The translations under genes were made by a program, and so were the position numbers. The notes under the pieces were generated by a model. The model made no database searches, had not been told where the DNA came from, and was given only the letters and a program-made list of their open reading frames with translations. From Xenorhabdus stockiae (GTDB lineage: Bacteria; Pseudomonadota; Gammaproteobacteria; Enterobacterales; Enterobacteriaceae), in the NCBI RefSeq assembly GCF_002632825.1, contig NZ_NJAJ01000003.1, positions 119,855 through 183,854 on the forward strand: a stretch of 64,000 nt of DNA. The letters are read 5' to 3'. Below, in pieces: positions 22,948 through 33,470 of this stretch (position 1 is its first letter; every line of letters begins with the position of its first letter).

Positions 22948-23757
22948 TTATTCTTGTTGCTGCAACAACTGTAGCAAATTGTTTTCACCATGAAGGTGTA
23001 ATGCACCGACCGCCACTACATATTTTCCCGCAGGTAAGGCACGTAACTGTGTGCTCCATTGGTAGTTACGTTCAGTCATCAGAGTTTGGTAAATAGCGTC
23101 GCAGAAAGTTTGTGGCAATACCGGGTTTTTCTGGTCTGTTTTGTAATTCATCCACCAGCCAATCATAGTTTGTAAAGCTCGGGCATTAGTATGCCAGTGA
23201 ACAAGCGTATCTTCTAATAGAGAAAGGCCACCATTTGGCAACTCGGTAAGCAAATTGATCTGCTTATCTGTTCCTTCCAGCTCGATGATATCTTTATCAA
23301 TGGCTTTTGCGCTGTTCAGTAATTGGTAATCAATCCCATATTGAGGACTCATTCCCAAATATTTAGCCTGAGCAGCCTGAAGGATCAGGGCAACCTGCCA
23401 GGAAGGCAGGCGATCCAGCAATTCTATCGGCTGATGGATCTCATGGCAGTATTGCTGTAGAAACGAAAAGTGTTCAGATGATAAACGTTGTGACAGACCG
23501 GCCTGCTCAGGGAGTATTTGCTGAAATGGCGACCCTGACGGGGTAATATCTGCTTCAACAATTAAAGAATTGCATTGTTCCAGTTGTTCCAGCAATACTT
23601 CAGAAAGTGGATACATATTTTCTGTACCCATATGGATACTGCCAACAATATGTAATTGTCTGTCCTCAGGCAGAGTGACATCATAAGCAGGATAGGGGTA
23701 ATTTCGTTGGGAATTTAGTCCTAATACATTACTGAGATAGGTCATGAGTTTTCCCAT
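22948..23757 (-). CDS. ybaP: YbaP, TraB/GumN-family protein
   Basis: TraB-family protein, a fold related to EreA/Tiki metalloproteases. The two GxxH motifs are GSIHMG (about 39-44) and GALHLHG (about 252-258). The 269 residues (264 in E. coli) align along the whole length, for instance TLVHWHTNARALQ. ATG 23757 has GGAG upstream; ATG 23745 is an alternative. The cellular role is not known. Confidence 0.92.
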   Translation of the reverse strand: MGKLMTYLSNVLGLNSQRNYPYPAYDVTLPEDRQLHIVGSIHMGTENMYPLSEVLLEQLEQCNSLIVEADITPSGSPFQQILPEQAGLSQRLSSEHFSFLQQYCHEIHQPIELLDRLPSWQVALILQAAQAKYLGMSPQYGIDYQLLNSAKAIDKDIIELEGTDKQINLLTELPNGGLSLLEDTLVHWHTNARALQTMIGWWMNYKTDQKNPVLPQTFCDAIYQTLMTERNYQWSTQLRALPAGKYVVAVGALHLHGENNLLQLLQQQE

Positions 23758-23860
23758 TTCACAACTCCGTTAATGGACGTAAGTTGATATGCTAATGTAT
23801 TAAAGGTTAACAGGAAAGTGTGAAAAAGTGCGAAATTCATAGGGTATGTATGATAAGTAG

Positions 23861-23886
23861 AAAGCTAAACTTCCTTGTTTAGCTTT
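23861..23886 (-). terminator. Terminator of copA
   Basis: AAAGCTAAAC (23861-23870) and GTTTAGCTTT (23877-23886) form a perfect 10-bp stem 17 bases after the copA stop. The T-tract on the minus strand is the stem end plus CTACTT, so it is weak. Confidence 0.65.
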
Positions 23887-23902
23887 TCGAATCTTAAATC
23901 AC

Positions 23903-26662
23903 TTAACCTTTCGTTTTAAAACGTAATAATCGGTTAGCGTTACTGACTACGGTAATGGAAGAGAGAGCCATGGCGGCACTAGCAATCACCGGGTTTAATA
24001 ATGTGTCGGTGAAAGGGTAGAGGATACCGGCTGCAATCGGGATACCCAGTGTATTATAAATAAACGCCCCGAACAGGTTCTGCTTCATATTACGCAATGT
24101 TCCTTTAGATAATTCAACGGCATCGGCAACTCCATGCAGGCTGTGGCGCATCAGGGTAATTGATGCTGTTTCAATAGCAATATCACTACCGCTTCCCATT
24201 GCAATACCTACATCGGCTTGTGCTAATGCCGGAGCATCATTAATTCCGTCACCAATCATCGCTACTTTTCTTCCCTCAGATTGTAAGGTCTGAATAGTTG
24301 CTGCCTTACCATCAGGCAAGACACCAGCAATAACCTGATCAATGCCCGCTTCTTTGGCGATAGCATTAGCCGTTGCCGGATGATCTCCCGTCAGCATTAC
24401 TAAATGATACCCCTGCTTATGCAGACGTTGCAGGGCCGAGATTGTATCCTGACGGAGTGGATCACGTATTGAAAACAGGGCTGCTATTTTACCGTCAACA
24501 GCCAGAAGAACAGGGGTAATACCTTTTTCCGCCTGTTGTGCCACTTGCTGTTTTAATGTGGTTGTTTCAACCTGATTTTGTTCAAGTAGGCTCAGATTAC
24601 CTAACAGCAGTGTCGTGTTACCGATATTGCCGCTAATCCCTGTGCCTGCCAGAGTGCGAAACTGCGTGACGTCAGGTAATTGTTTACTCTCTATTTTTCT
24701 GTTTTCAGCTTTCAGGAGAATTGCTTTTGCTAAAGGATGGTTTGAACCGCTTTCCAGCGCACCTGCCCACAGTAATACCTGTTCTTCCGTGTAGCCGTTG
24801 AAAGTATGAATTTCCGTAACCTGTGGCATGCCTTCTGTCAGGGTTCCGGTTTTGTCAAAAACAAGGGTATCGAGTTGACTGGCCTGTTGCAGGGCATCAG
24901 CATCGCGTATTAATACGCCTAATTCAGCAGCCCTTCCGACTCCTGAAATAATAGACATTGGTGTTGCCAGACCAAGTGCACAAGGGCAGGCAATAATCAG
25001 TACCGTTGTGATAATGACCAGTGCATACATGATTTGCGGAGCCGGGCCGGCAAAATACCAGATAGCTCCGGCAACCAATGCAATAACAACGACGACAGGA
25101 ACAAATATTGAGGATATTTTATCCACCAGTTGGCCGATTTCCGGTTTACTGCTTTGTGCCTGACGCACCAGATTGATAATTCTGGCTAAAGTAGTTTGGC
25201 TGCCTACGGCTGAAGCTTTGAACAGCACCGTTCCATCCTGAACGACTGTCCCGGCATGAACTGTATCACCGATTGTTTTTTGCTGAGGAATAGCTTCTCC
25301 CGTCAGCATCGCTTCATCCAGCCAGACAGTGCCCTGAGTGATCTCTCCATCAACGGGAACCCGATCACCTGTTACCAGCCGCAATGTCATATCGGGTTCA
25401 ACATCAGCCAGCGGTAATGACACTTCGCCTTCTGATGTGATGACTCGGGCCGTTGGAGGCGTTAAATCCAACAGTCGCTCAAGTGCTTGTGAAGAACGCT
25501 GGCGTGCTCGCTGTTCTAAGGCATGACCAAGATTAATTAAGCCAATAATGATAGCGCTGGCTTCATAATAAATATGACGCGCCTGAGCTGGAAAAATATC
25601 TGGCCATAAGTTGACGCTGATGGAATACAGCCATGCTGCTCCTGTTCCCAGTGCAACTAATGTATCCATTGTCGCGCTGCCGTTTTTCAGGCTTTGCCAG
25701 GCGTTGCGATAGAAATGCCCGCCAGCAAATACCATGACGGCAAGAGTCACCAGACCAATGCTCAGCCAGATGGTATGATTTTCCGGTGTGAGCATCATAT
25801 TGTCGCCTATCATGCCCCAAATCATAACCGGAACACCGACAATCAGAGCGAGGGCTGATTGCCAGCGGAAACGGCGCATATTGGCTTGTGCAATCTGTTG
25901 CTGTCGTTCCCGGCGTTCAGTTTCATCCAGAATGATTTCAGCTCCATAACCGGCTTTGATAACTGAATCGACCAAAGCCTCGGAGGAGGCGGAGCCTGTG
26001 ACCAGAGCACTTCTTTCCGCCAGATTGACTCTGGCATTTTTAACACCTTCAACAGATTGCAGGGCTTTTTGTACTTTACTGACGCAGCTTGCGCAGCTCA
26101 TGCCATCCAGCAGAAGCTGAATGCTGTGCTCGCTGTTATGAGGAGCATCAGAGCCAGTTTTTTTATCAGATTTTGCGATCGGAACAGAGGCGGGATCTGT
26201 TGCCGCTGGTAAAAATTCTGGCTCAGGTGTTGTCAGCGGCTCATTTTTTGGGAGATGCGCACTCATGGCTGATTCAGCATGATAGCCAGCTTGTTTCACC
26301 GCATTAACTAAGGCATTCTCTTCAGCCTTGCCGTAAATTCTGGCTGATTGCTTATCGACTTCAGCAGCAACGACACCTTCCACTGACTCCAGAGTTTTTT
26401 GGGTTTTGCCGACACACTTCATACAGCTTAATCCGGAAAGTTGTAACTCAACATCGGGGCGATCTGCGATTGAAGCCTGATAACCAGCATCACGGATAGC
26501 CGCTATCAAGGCATCAGGTGTTACGTTACTGATAACTTTAGCGTATTCAGTAGTGACCTCAGCCTGTTCAACTCCGGGTAGATGCTCCAACGCTTTTTTG
26601 ACCCTGTTGACACAGTGCATACAGGTTAAGCCCTGAAGTGCAAGAATGGTTGTTGTAGACAT
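23903..26662 (-). CDS. copA: Cu(I)-exporting P1B-type ATPase CopA with three metal-binding domains
   Basis: Inner-membrane pump that drives Cu(I) out of the cytoplasm. ATG 26662 has AGGAG upstream; a longer frame to 26716 lacks support. The 919 residues hold three HMA domains with CxxC at about 14-17, 80-83 and 190-193, where E. coli CopA (834 residues) has two. The core has the CPC transport site ([11 protein letters not shown]), TGE loop (LTGEAIPQ), DKTGTLTEG phosphorylation site and [21 protein letters not shown] CueR box sits upstream. Confidence 0.97.
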   Translation of the reverse strand: MSTTTILALQGLTCMHCVNRVKKALEHLPGVEQAEVTTEYAKVISNVTPDALIAAIRDAGYQASIADRPDVELQLSGLSCMKCVGKTQKTLESVEGVVAAEVDKQSARIYGKAEENALVNAVKQAGYHAESAMSAHLPKNEPLTTPEPEFLPAATDPASVPIAKSDKKTGSDAPHNSEHSIQLLLDGMSCASCVSKVQKALQSVEGVKNARVNLAERSALVTGSASSEALVDSVIKAGYGAEIILDETERRERQQQIAQANMRRFRWQSALALIVGVPVMIWGMIGDNMMLTPENHTIWLSIGLVTLAVMVFAGGHFYRNAWQSLKNGSATMDTLVALGTGAAWLYSISVNLWPDIFPAQARHIYYEASAIIIGLINLGHALEQRARQRSSQALERLLDLTPPTARVITSEGEVSLPLADVEPDMTLRLVTGDRVPVDGEITQGTVWLDEAMLTGEAIPQQKTIGDTVHAGTVVQDGTVLFKASAVGSQTTLARIINLVRQAQSSKPEIGQLVDKISSIFVPVVVVIALVAGAIWYFAGPAPQIMYALVIITTVLIIACPCALGLATPMSIISGVGRAAELGVLIRDADALQQASQLDTLVFDKTGTLTEGMPQVTEIHTFNGYTEEQVLLWAGALESGSNHPLAKAILLKAENRKIESKQLPDVTQFRTLAGTGISGNIGNTTLLLGNLSLLEQNQVETTTLKQQVAQQAEKGITPVLLAVDGKIAALFSIRDPLRQDTISALQRLHKQGYHLVMLTGDHPATANAIAKEAGIDQVIAGVLPDGKAATIQTLQSEGRKVAMIGDGINDAPALAQADVGIAMGSGSDIAIETASITLMRHSLHGVADAVELSKGTLRNMKQNLFGAFIYNTLGIPIAAGILYPFTDTLLNPVIASAAMALSSITVVSNANRLLRFKTKG

Positions 26663-26762
26663 AGTAAAATCTCCTGAAACAGAGTGATATACCCCGCGAT
26701 GCAACTTAAAATTCATTGGGATATACTTACTATTATTATTGGGGATAGCTCGTTATCTGTTT

Positions 26763-26793
26763 AGGCTAAACCTTCCTGCAAGGGGAAGGTCAA
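26763..26793 (-). promoter_or_regulatory. CueR-activated copA promoter
   Basis: On the minus strand, -35 TTGACC (26793-26788) and -10 TAGCCT (26768-26763) are 19 bp apart, the long spacer typical of MerR-family targets. Between them lies the dyad ACCTTCC (26770-26776 on the plus strand) and GGAAGGT (26784-26790). This closely matches E. coli PcopA. The same dyad is about 10 bp upstream of the cueR start. Confidence 0.92.
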
Positions 26794-26802
26794 GGGGGAA
26801 TG

Positions 26803-27207
26803 ATGAATATCAGTGAAATTGCCCAGAAAACGGGCTTAACCAGCAAAGCTATCAGGTTCTATGAAGAAAAAGATTTGATTACAGCGCCGGGGCGGGAAGA
26901 GAATGGCTACCGTTTTTATCAACAGAAGCATATTGATGAATTAATCCTTTTACGGCAGGCGAGAGAGGTGGGGTTTACTCTGGAAGAGTGCAGGGAACTA
27001 TTACGATTATTTCACAACCCTAATCGCCATAGTATTGATGTCAAGGCTGCAACATTGCAAAAAGTGGCTGAAATAGAAAAAACGATTGCAGAATTGCAGA
27101 ATATCAGGAAAAAGTTATTAACACTGGCGGCTGAATGTCCGGGAAATGATGGCGCTGAATGCCCCATCATTGAACAACTATCTGGTATTTGTGCAAAACA
27201 TGGTTGA
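26803..27207 (+). CDS. cueR: Cu(I)-responsive MerR-family activator CueR
   Basis: CueR senses Cu(I) and activates copA by untwisting its 19-bp-spaced promoter. The winged helix ([23 protein letters not shown]) and the metal loop with two Cys ([10 protein letters not shown], about 112-121) match E. coli. I use ATG 26803, giving 134 residues. It is divergent from copA; the K-12 genes glsA-ybaT between them are absent. Confidence 0.95.
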   Translation: MNISEIAQKTGLTSKAIRFYEEKDLITAPGREENGYRFYQQKHIDELILLRQAREVGFTLEECRELLRLFHNPNRHSIDVKAATLQKVAEIEKTIAELQNIRKKLLTLAAECPGNDGAECPIIEQLSGICAKHG

Positions 27208-27240
27208 TGATATCAGCTTAATTGTCAGGGGCCTGTGTAT

Positions 27241-28488
27241 TTATATCCAGAGTCGCTTAACCTGATTGCATATGCGCTCCCAGTCAGGTGTTTGCAAATA
27301 TTTATCCACTTCAGCTTCAAGGATTTCGATATGTTTCCAATCGTCTATATCGAACGGTTTACTGAGCGTAAAATTTGCGCGTAAGTAGTTTTTTCCAAGA
27401 ATTTTTGCGGTCTGAAGTTCTGCCATTTTAGCCGTCGTTTCAAATATGAGCATCAACAGAGCTGCTGGTGGTATCTCATCTTTGTTCCCCCACCGCAGAG
27501 GCCACAACCAGCAATTTACTCCCCAGCTTAACGGTGGTGCACAGTAGTCGAAATTGATCGAACTCACTCCGTTAGACATATCTCCGGTACCTACGGATAG
27601 CATGCGGATATCAGTTGGGCCAGAAATTCCCTTCAGTGATAATGCTTCGGTAAGTGCTGTCATGGACGGATTATTGGCAAAAACCCCACCATCTACGAAA
27701 TAGCCAAAATCTGTGCTATTCACCTGAATACGGTATGGCGGGAAGTACGTTGGAGCCGCGGATGTTGCCATTGCTGCATCAACCATGGAGATATTACGAA
27801 AGGGATTTTCTGGTAGATTGGAAAATGTGCACGGTAGCCAGGATTGATTGTTTTCGTTCCAAAGCTGGGCCGCATTAATCGCTATAAAGCATCTTGAACT
27901 GGATAGTTGTGCATCAGAAAAGAGTTTCTGTAGAATTGTTTTCAGGTTACTGCTGTAATATCTTGCGCCCATAAGACCCGGTCTTCCAAGAGGTTCATCA
28001 TTTTGAGCGGAAAACCCTCTAGCCCTGCTTATATTTTGTAGTGATATCTCATTCGAGCCAAAATGCTGAATGCCATCATTTCTGTAGCGGCCAACCATTT
28101 TCGAAAGAGTGATATCTTGTGATGATATCCCTTCTGTGGATATCCCCGCAATCCTACTGGTTTTTTTAGTAATTTGAATTTGAAATTGTCTATCGAGCTC
28201 TTGGGTAAGTTTGGGGACCGGAAAATCACAAATTCCAGTCTTGTATTTATTCTGTAATAAACTATGGACTTTGAAAATATTAGCCCCCTCCTTTTTGTAT
28301 AAATCAACTATTTTTGAGATAGGGACACCGTGTGCCATGCCCAGAGCTAATAAGCCTCCTGTGGATGTTCCGGCAAATCCATTGGTTCTTTTAATAATAT
28401 GAAATTTCTTATCGAGATCTTCGATAAGTTTGGCTGTTAGCAAACCACGAATTCCGCCGCCATCGCAGCAAATGATTTTAAAAGTCAT
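27241..28488 (-). CDS. Patatin-like phospholipase
   Basis: Predicted lipid acyl hydrolase. The Ser-Asp dyad motifs are clear: oxyanion loop DGGGIRGL (about 9-16), nucleophile GTSTGG (about 40-45) and DGGVFANNP (about 267-275). No signal peptide or membrane segment is seen, so a cytosolic or specially exported protein is expected. It resembles stand-alone patatins and CapV-type effectors, but no cyclic-nucleotide synthase gene is adjacent. It is an accessory insertion between cueR and ybbJ relative to K-12. Confidence 0.85.
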   Translation of the reverse strand: MTFKIICCDGGGIRGLLTAKLIEDLDKKFHIIKRTNGFAGTSTGGLLALGMAHGVPISKIVDLYKKEGANIFKVHSLLQNKYKTGICDFPVPKLTQELDRQFQIQITKKTSRIAGISTEGISSQDITLSKMVGRYRNDGIQHFGSNEISLQNISRARGFSAQNDEPLGRPGLMGARYYSSNLKTILQKLFSDAQLSSSRCFIAINAAQLWNENNQSWLPCTFSNLPENPFRNISMVDAAMATSAAPTYFPPYRIQVNSTDFGYFVDGGVFANNPSMTALTEALSLKGISGPTDIRMLSVGTGDMSNGVSSINFDYCAPPLSWGVNCWLWPLRWGNKDEIPPAALLMLIFETTAKMAELQTAKILGKNYLRANFTLSKPFDIDDWKHIEILEAEVDKYLQTPDWERICNQVKRLWI

Positions 28489-28960
28489 GATTAAATCCCT
28501 ATTCGTTTTTCTCAGAACTGGGTATTCGATTAATTTTAACTTTCGCTACATTGAGATATTTTTATCTTGACTATTCGTTCGAAATGGATCTGTCATTTCT
28601 GCTGTTCTTTTCAGAAGAAACGTACATCCTGTCAGAGCTTAGGTGTGCTTGTTTGCTAGGGTTATGTGGTATTGATAAGTTTTGATATAACGATAAATGA
28701 ATGATAATTCAGTTACCTGTAACATATTGTAAACAGAAATTACTAAACTCCAGTCAATGGCCGTTTTCAACGTTTTCCACTGGATTCATCGTTTGGTTTC
28801 ATGAAAGGTTAAATATGGCTGGCATAGCCAGCCTGTATTAGGGAGTGTCGTTGATGAATGAGGGCAATTTATATCAAAATTAAAGGTTGCTGGATGGCTA
28901 ACTGCATTAACTGACAACAAGGGTTTAATATTTTCTGTGTCGGTTTGTTGCCACCCTGTA
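28489..28960. other. Intergenic region with a short perfect hairpin
   Basis: About 470 bp without a convincing gene. GGCTGGC (28817-28823) and GCCAGCC (28827-28833) form a 7-bp stem with an ATA loop; on the minus strand ATATTTAACC follows, so it could end the ybbJ transcript. The rest should contain the promoter of the patatin gene. I see no repeat. Confidence 0.5.
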
Positions 28961-29410
28961 TTATACCGGCTTAACCTTCAGTGTGATCCCGTCGACGGCG
29001 ATGATTTCAACTTCTGTATTGGCAGTGAGTTCATGGTCACAGTGAATGCGCCAGCTACCATCAGCCAGTTTGATTCGTCCATAGCCATTTTCAGTATCTG
29101 TCGTTAAGCGGGCGTGCTGCCCGATTAATTGCTGATTTTTCTGATTGAGCCTCTCATCACTACTCTTTTGCGGGTGGCGGCGCAACCAGGCCCGCCACGC
29201 GATAGCAGAGAGTAATGTTAATAAAGCAAACAGTATGCCTTGTAGCTCCCAGCTCATTGAGGGAAAAATCCATGTGATCAGGGCGACAATGACCGCTGCA
29301 ATCCCTGTCCACAGCAAATATCCCCCCGTACCCAGCAATTCAGCAATTAACAGTAATCCACCAAAACAGAGCCAGAACCAGACCGGTTGAGTGGCTATCT
29401 GTTCAATCAT
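28961..29410 (-). CDS. ybbJ: YbbJ, NfeD-family membrane protein
   Basis: NfeD-type partner of a stomatin-like protein. About three N-terminal membrane segments (residues 8-75) precede a soluble OB-fold domain (about 95-149: LIGQHARLTTDTENGYGRIKL). It starts 2 bases after the qmcA stop and is surely co-transcribed with it. In E. coli the pair is ybbJ-qmcA with the same order. Confidence 0.92.
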   Translation of the reverse strand: MIEQIATQPVWFWLCFGGLLLIAELLGTGGYLLWTGIAAVIVALITWIFPSMSWELQGILFALLTLLSAIAWRAWLRRHPQKSSDERLNQKNQQLIGQHARLTTDTENGYGRIKLADGSWRIHCDHELTANTEVEIIAVDGITLKVKPV

Positions 29411-29412
29411 AG

Positions 29413-30342
29413 TTAGTTATCCTGTCTATCCTTCTTACTTTCGTTAATCAGCTCAGCAATACCTCCGATAGCACCCATCAGATTGCTGGCATCCAGCGGC
29501 ATCATAATGACTTTGCTATTATCTGCTGCACCGATACTGGTAAGAGCATCCGTATATTTCTGGGCGACAAAGTAGTTAATCGCCTGCATATTGCCGTCAG
29601 CAATCGCGTCAGAAACCATTTTTGTTGCTCTTGCTTCAGCTTCTGCGGCACGTTCACGGGCTTCTGCCTGTAAGAATGCTGATTGGCGTTCACCTTCTGC
29701 TTTCAGGATCTGAGACTGCTTTTCCCCTTCGGCTTTCAGAATAGCGGCCTGACGAACCCCTTCAGCTTCCAGAATATCTGCACGTTTAGTACGTTCAGCT
29801 TTCATCTGGGCATTCATTGCTGAGATCAATTCCTTCGGTGGACGTACATCACGGATCTCGATACGGGTAATTTTCACCCCCCACGGGTTAGTCGCTTCAT
29901 CGACGATGGTCAGCAGGCGGCTGTTAATTAAATCGCGCTGTGACAGCATTTCGTCCAGTTCCATTGAACCCAGAACAGTTCGGAAGTTAGTCATCGTCAG
30001 GTTGATAATAGACAGCTCAAGGTTACTGACTTCATAGGCAGCACGTACCGGATCGACAACCTGAATAAAGCAGACGGCATCAATAGTGACATTGGCGTTA
30101 TCGCGGGAAATCACCTCTTGCGATGGAATATCCAGTACTTGTTCCATCATATTGATTCTACGACCCACGCGATCAATAAACGGGACCAGAATATGCAATC
30201 CCGGCGTTAAGGTGCGTGTATAGCGGCCGAAACGTTCTACTGTCCACTGATATCCTTGTGGGACGGTCTTAACACAGGTAAAAACGATAACGACTGCAAT
30301 AATAATCAGAATGGGCACAGCCCCGAGAGAAAGTAAATCCAT
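29413..30342 (-). CDS. qmcA: QmcA, SPFH/stomatin-family membrane protein
   Basis: Membrane-anchored SPFH protein that forms large assemblies and, in E. coli, helps suppress loss of FtsH/HtpX quality control. One N-terminal membrane segment (about 4-26) is followed by the SPFH domain ([22 protein letters not shown]) and a coiled-coil with repeated KAEGE/ILEAEG units (about 185-235). The 309 residues compare with 305 in E. coli. K-12 fetAB, expected next, is missing. Confidence 0.95.
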   Translation of the reverse strand: MDLLSLGAVPILIIIAVVIVFTCVKTVPQGYQWTVERFGRYTRTLTPGLHILVPFIDRVGRRINMMEQVLDIPSQEVISRDNANVTIDAVCFIQVVDPVRAAYEVSNLELSIINLTMTNFRTVLGSMELDEMLSQRDLINSRLLTIVDEATNPWGVKITRIEIRDVRPPKELISAMNAQMKAERTKRADILEAEGVRQAAILKAEGEKQSQILKAEGERQSAFLQAEARERAAEAEARATKMVSDAIADGNMQAINYFVAQKYTDALTSIGAADNSKVIMMPLDASNLMGAIGGIAELINESKKDRQDN

Positions 30343-30388
30343 AACAATTCCTTTATTAGTTAATCATGGAATACATAAATGATCTTAA

Positions 30389-31267
30389 TCAATAGAGTAA
30401 AGAGTATACATGACGACGATATCTGGATGCCAGCGCATCTCCGGTACCGAGCGCGGTGATAATATCCATTAGTGTTTTTTTCACTTCACCATTGGCAGCA
30501 GAGAGATCTTTTTTCAGAAAACCGAACAATAATTCAAGCGCTTCTTCATTACGTCCGACTTCATGTAATTTAGACGCCAATTGAAGCGCAAGTTCCGCAT
30601 TTTCTGGCTGAGATGCCATTTCCAGCAAAAGCTGCCTGATTTCAGGAGAATCCGCTGCTTGTTTGTGTGATTCAATGGTGGCCAGTAAATCATGATAACG
30701 TTGGTCTTGCTCTTCTGATGGAATAGTTTCCAGTACTTTTTCCGCTTCTTCCAGATGATTGAATGAAATATGAACTTCAGCCAAAAATAAGCTGAGTTCC
30801 ATATCCTGCGGATCTTCCTGATGAGCTTCTTTCAGTAAAGACAGCGCTTCCTGATTTTTTCCTTCAGCAAGTAATTCACTTGCCTGTTCCAGCGGGGACT
30901 TTCCTGACAGTGGCAGAATTTGGGCAAACATCTTTCTGATATTCTCGTCGGTTTGCATCCCTTCAAAGCCGTGGAAAGGGCGGGCTTCACGCACAAAAAG
31001 TACGGTTGGTACAGTCCGCACACCAAATTGTGCCGAAATATGGCCCAGTTGGTCACAATCAACTTTAGCCAGAATAAATTGACCGGCATATTCATGGGCG
31101 AGTTTATCGAGGGTGGACTCTAATTCATGACAATGCAGATCCTGAGGGGACCAGAAATAGAATACAACAAGTGTGGTTAGAGACTGTTGAACAACCTGAG
31201 CGATATTTGCTTCATTAATGCGAACAATCTGAGCAGTGTTGCTGTTAGTATTCATTGTTGGTTCCAT
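30389..31267 (-). CDS. cnoX: CnoX (YbbN), thioredoxin-TPR chaperedoxin
   Basis: Chaperedoxin that protects proteins from oxidation and hands them to GroEL. The N-terminal thioredoxin fold has [15 protein letters not shown], where the CxxC site is reduced to one Cys (DLHC; SQHC in E. coli). The C-terminal TPR-like helices include [16 protein letters not shown] and end with [14 protein letters not shown], as in E. coli. Start 31267 has GAGAG upstream; ATG 31255 is possible. Confidence 0.94.
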   Translation of the reverse strand: MEPTMNTNSNTAQIVRINEANIAQVVQQSLTTLVVFYFWSPQDLHCHELESTLDKLAHEYAGQFILAKVDCDQLGHISAQFGVRTVPTVLFVREARPFHGFEGMQTDENIRKMFAQILPLSGKSPLEQASELLAEGKNQEALSLLKEAHQEDPQDMELSLFLAEVHISFNHLEEAEKVLETIPSEEQDQRYHDLLATIESHKQAADSPEIRQLLLEMASQPENAELALQLASKLHEVGRNEEALELLFGFLKKDLSAANGEVKKTLMDIITALGTGDALASRYRRHVYSLLY

Positions 31268-31340
31268 GGGTTCTCTCTCGTTATAAGGGCATTCATTAAA
31301 GTATACATAGGGCTAGCCTGCCGGTTTTTCAATCTTATGG

Positions 31341-32114
31341 CTAATGCGAAGATACGATTTTATCGATTAATCTTGCTGGCAGCAGGCGACGCAGAACAGT
31401 AACAGCATGAGATATTAGCGTCACAGGATAGCGTAACTTAGGGTTAGGGCTTTCCAGTGCATGAATTAATTTTTCCACAACATCTTCAGGCGTCATCGTT
31501 AAACGGCGAGCCATTGCCGAGTTTTCGACGGGGTTATCAATCTCGGTCTGAGCAACATTTTCAGTGAAACGAGTTTTAATCGGCCCCGGCTGTATCAGAC
31601 TGACTTTTATTCCACTTCCAGCTAATTCCATTCTCAGGGCATCAGACCAGGCTTCAAGCGCATATTTACTGGCAGAATATGCACCACGGCCCGGAGTGGA
31701 AATTAACCCCAGCACAGAGCTGGTCTGGATAATCCGTCCCTCACCATTCGCCCGAATTGCTGGCAGTAGCAGAGACGTCAGTTGATGGGTGCCAAAGAAA
31801 TTCGTGGAAAATTGTTTTTCCATCTGTTCACGGGAAATACTCGCCAACGGGCCATAAACGCCAAAGCCACCATTATTGAATAATCCGAATAGACGACCAT
31901 TTGTTAACTCAATAACTTGCTCAGCGGCTTTCTTAACACTTTCCTGATCATCCAAATCCAGTTCGATGGGTTCTAAACCTAATTCGCGCATATGTGCTAA
32001 ATCAGCAGGTTTACGGCAAGCAGCCAAAACACGATAGCCACGTTGATGAAGCGTTTTGGCGGCGGCTAATCCGATACCACTGGAGCATCCGGTAATAAGA
32101 ATGGCTTTTTGCAT
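31341..32114 (-). CDS. ybbO: YbbO, short-chain dehydrogenase/reductase
   Basis: NADP(H)-dependent SDR; in E. coli it acts on aldehydes. It has the cofactor motif TGCSSGIG (about 8-15), NNGGFG (NNAGFG in E. coli), the catalytic Ser in TSSVLG and YSASK (Tyr and Lys, about 149-153). I start at ATG 32114, placing the Rossmann strand at the N-terminus as usual; a longer form to 32150, like the annotated E. coli protein, is possible. Confidence 0.93.
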   Translation of the reverse strand: MQKAILITGCSSGIGLAAAKTLHQRGYRVLAACRKPADLAHMRELGLEPIELDLDDQESVKKAAEQVIELTNGRLFGLFNNGGFGVYGPLASISREQMEKQFSTNFFGTHQLTSLLLPAIRANGEGRIIQTSSVLGLISTPGRGAYSASKYALEAWSDALRMELAGSGIKVSLIQPGPIKTRFTENVAQTEIDNPVENSAMARRLTMTPEDVVEKLIHALESPNPKLRYPVTLISHAVTVLRRLLPARLIDKIVSSH

Positions 32115-32180
32115 AACTTTACCTGTCAATTTACAACAATTTACTGGCATAAATGATTTACTATTAATAAGTGAACATTT

Positions 32181-32813
32181 TTACTTATGGGTAATATATG
32201 CCGATAGTTTTCTGGACATCCAATCAGCAATAAAGGGTTGTGCGGCCTGATTGGGGTGCAACCCGTCATCTTGCATCCATTCCGGTTTGATAGCAACTTG
32301 CTCCATAAAAAAGGGCAATAAAGGGATATCATTATTTTTTGATAAAGCAGGGTAAATTCCGGCAAAAGATTCGGTGTAACGTTTCCCATAATTGGGCGGA
32401 ATGCGGATTTGCATTAAGAGCGGCTGAGCTTTGCTCTGTTTGACTAATGAAATGACTTTTTGCAGATCCTGTTCTATTTGCCGAACGGGAAAACCACGTA
32501 GCCCATCGTTCGCTCCGAGTTCGATTAAAACCCATTTGGGCTTGTGTTGTTTCAGTAATTCAGGCAGGCGTTCAAAACCTTGTACTGCGGTATTCGCGCT
32601 GATACTACCATTAATGATATTCACTTTATTACCGGATTGATGCCATTGGTTTGCCATAAGAACAGGCCACGATTGCTCAACCGGCAGGCGATAACCTGCA
32701 CTGAGGCTGTCTCCTAATATAAGCAGAGTATCAGCCGCCATTGCTCTGGCGCTGCATAGCATTAACAATAAAAGGAAAAATACATGGCTGTAGAGTGTGC
32801 TCTTGAAGTTCAT
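32181..32813 (-). CDS. tesA: Thioesterase I / protease I / lysophospholipase L1 TesA
   Basis: Periplasmic SGNH hydrolase acting on acyl-CoA, lysophospholipids and peptides. A signal peptide (cleavage after ARAMA) is followed by GDSLSAGYR (nucleophile Ser), ELGANDGLRG (Asn block) and DGLHPN (Asp and His). ATG 32813 gives 210 residues (208 in E. coli). Its 5' end overlaps the divergent ybbA start by 30 bp, so each promoter lies inside the other gene. Confidence 0.95.
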   Translation of the reverse strand: MNFKSTLYSHVFFLLLLMLCSARAMAADTLLILGDSLSAGYRLPVEQSWPVLMANQWHQSGNKVNIINGSISANTAVQGFERLPELLKQHKPKWVLIELGANDGLRGFPVRQIEQDLQKVISLVKQSKAQPLLMQIRIPPNYGKRYTESFAGIYPALSKNNDIPLLPFFMEQVAIKPEWMQDDGLHPNQAAQPFIADWMSRKLSAYITHK

Positions 32814-33470
32814 AATCTCATTAAATATGTAGGTGAAGGGGAACAGGTAATTAATATATTGCAAGGTGTTGAGCTGCTTGTCGAGCGAGCGCAGACAATT
32901 GCATTAATTGGTGAATCAGGTTCAGGGAAATCGACCCTTTTGGGTATTATTGCTGGCTTGGATGACGGTAGCTCAGGGGAAGTTCATTTGCTGGGGCAGA
33001 ATATCAGCCATATGAATGAGGAACAGCGGGCACAGCTACGGGCAGAAAACATCGGTTTTGTTTTCCAGTCGTTTATGTTGATCCCTACTTTGAATGCACT
33101 GGAGAATGTCCAGCTTCCCGCACTTCTGCGCGGAGAATCAGAAAGTCAGAGTCGTCAGCAGGCTATCGAATTACTGGAGCAGCTAGGTTTGGGCAAACGC
33201 TTGAAACACATGCCAGCCCAGCTTTCAGGTGGAGAGCAGCAGCGTGTTGCATTAGCCAGAGCGTTCAGTACCCGCCCTAAAATTTTGTTCGCAGATGAAC
33301 CGACAGGTAACCTTGATCGCCAGACAGGTGAGCGTATTGCGGATCTCCTGTTTTCACTCAACCATGATTATGCAACCACACTGATTTTGGTCACTCATGA
33401 TAGCCAACTTGCTGCCCGCTGCCAGCGGCGCTTACGTCTGGTAGACGGAAAATTGCAGGAGGAAGCATGA
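32784..33470 (+). CDS. ybbA: YbbA, ABC transporter ATP-binding subunit
   Basis: LolD/MacB-type ATPase paired with YbbP. Walker [10 protein letters not shown] (about 43-51), signature [14 protein letters not shown] (about 148-161), Walker B ILFADEP and switch His in VTHD are all present. AAGGA precedes ATG 32784. The gene overlaps ybbP by four bases (ATGA). The substrate is unknown; linkage to tesA suggests a lipid-related role, which is inference. Confidence 0.94.
   Translation: MAVECALEVHNLIKYVGEGEQVINILQGVELLVERAQTIALIGESGSGKSTLLGIIAGLDDGSSGEVHLLGQNISHMNEEQRAQLRAENIGFVFQSFMLIPTLNALENVQLPALLRGESESQSRQQAIELLEQLGLGKRLKHMPAQLSGGEQQRVALARAFSTRPKILFADEPTGNLDRQTGERIADLLFSLNHDYATTLILVTHDSQLAARCQRRLRLVDGKLQEEA

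Noticed and set aside
27241..28488. A CBASS defence operon around the patatin gene
   Set aside because: Neither neighbour (cueR, ybbJ) is a CD-NTase or accessory CBASS gene, and the flanks are ordinary core genes.
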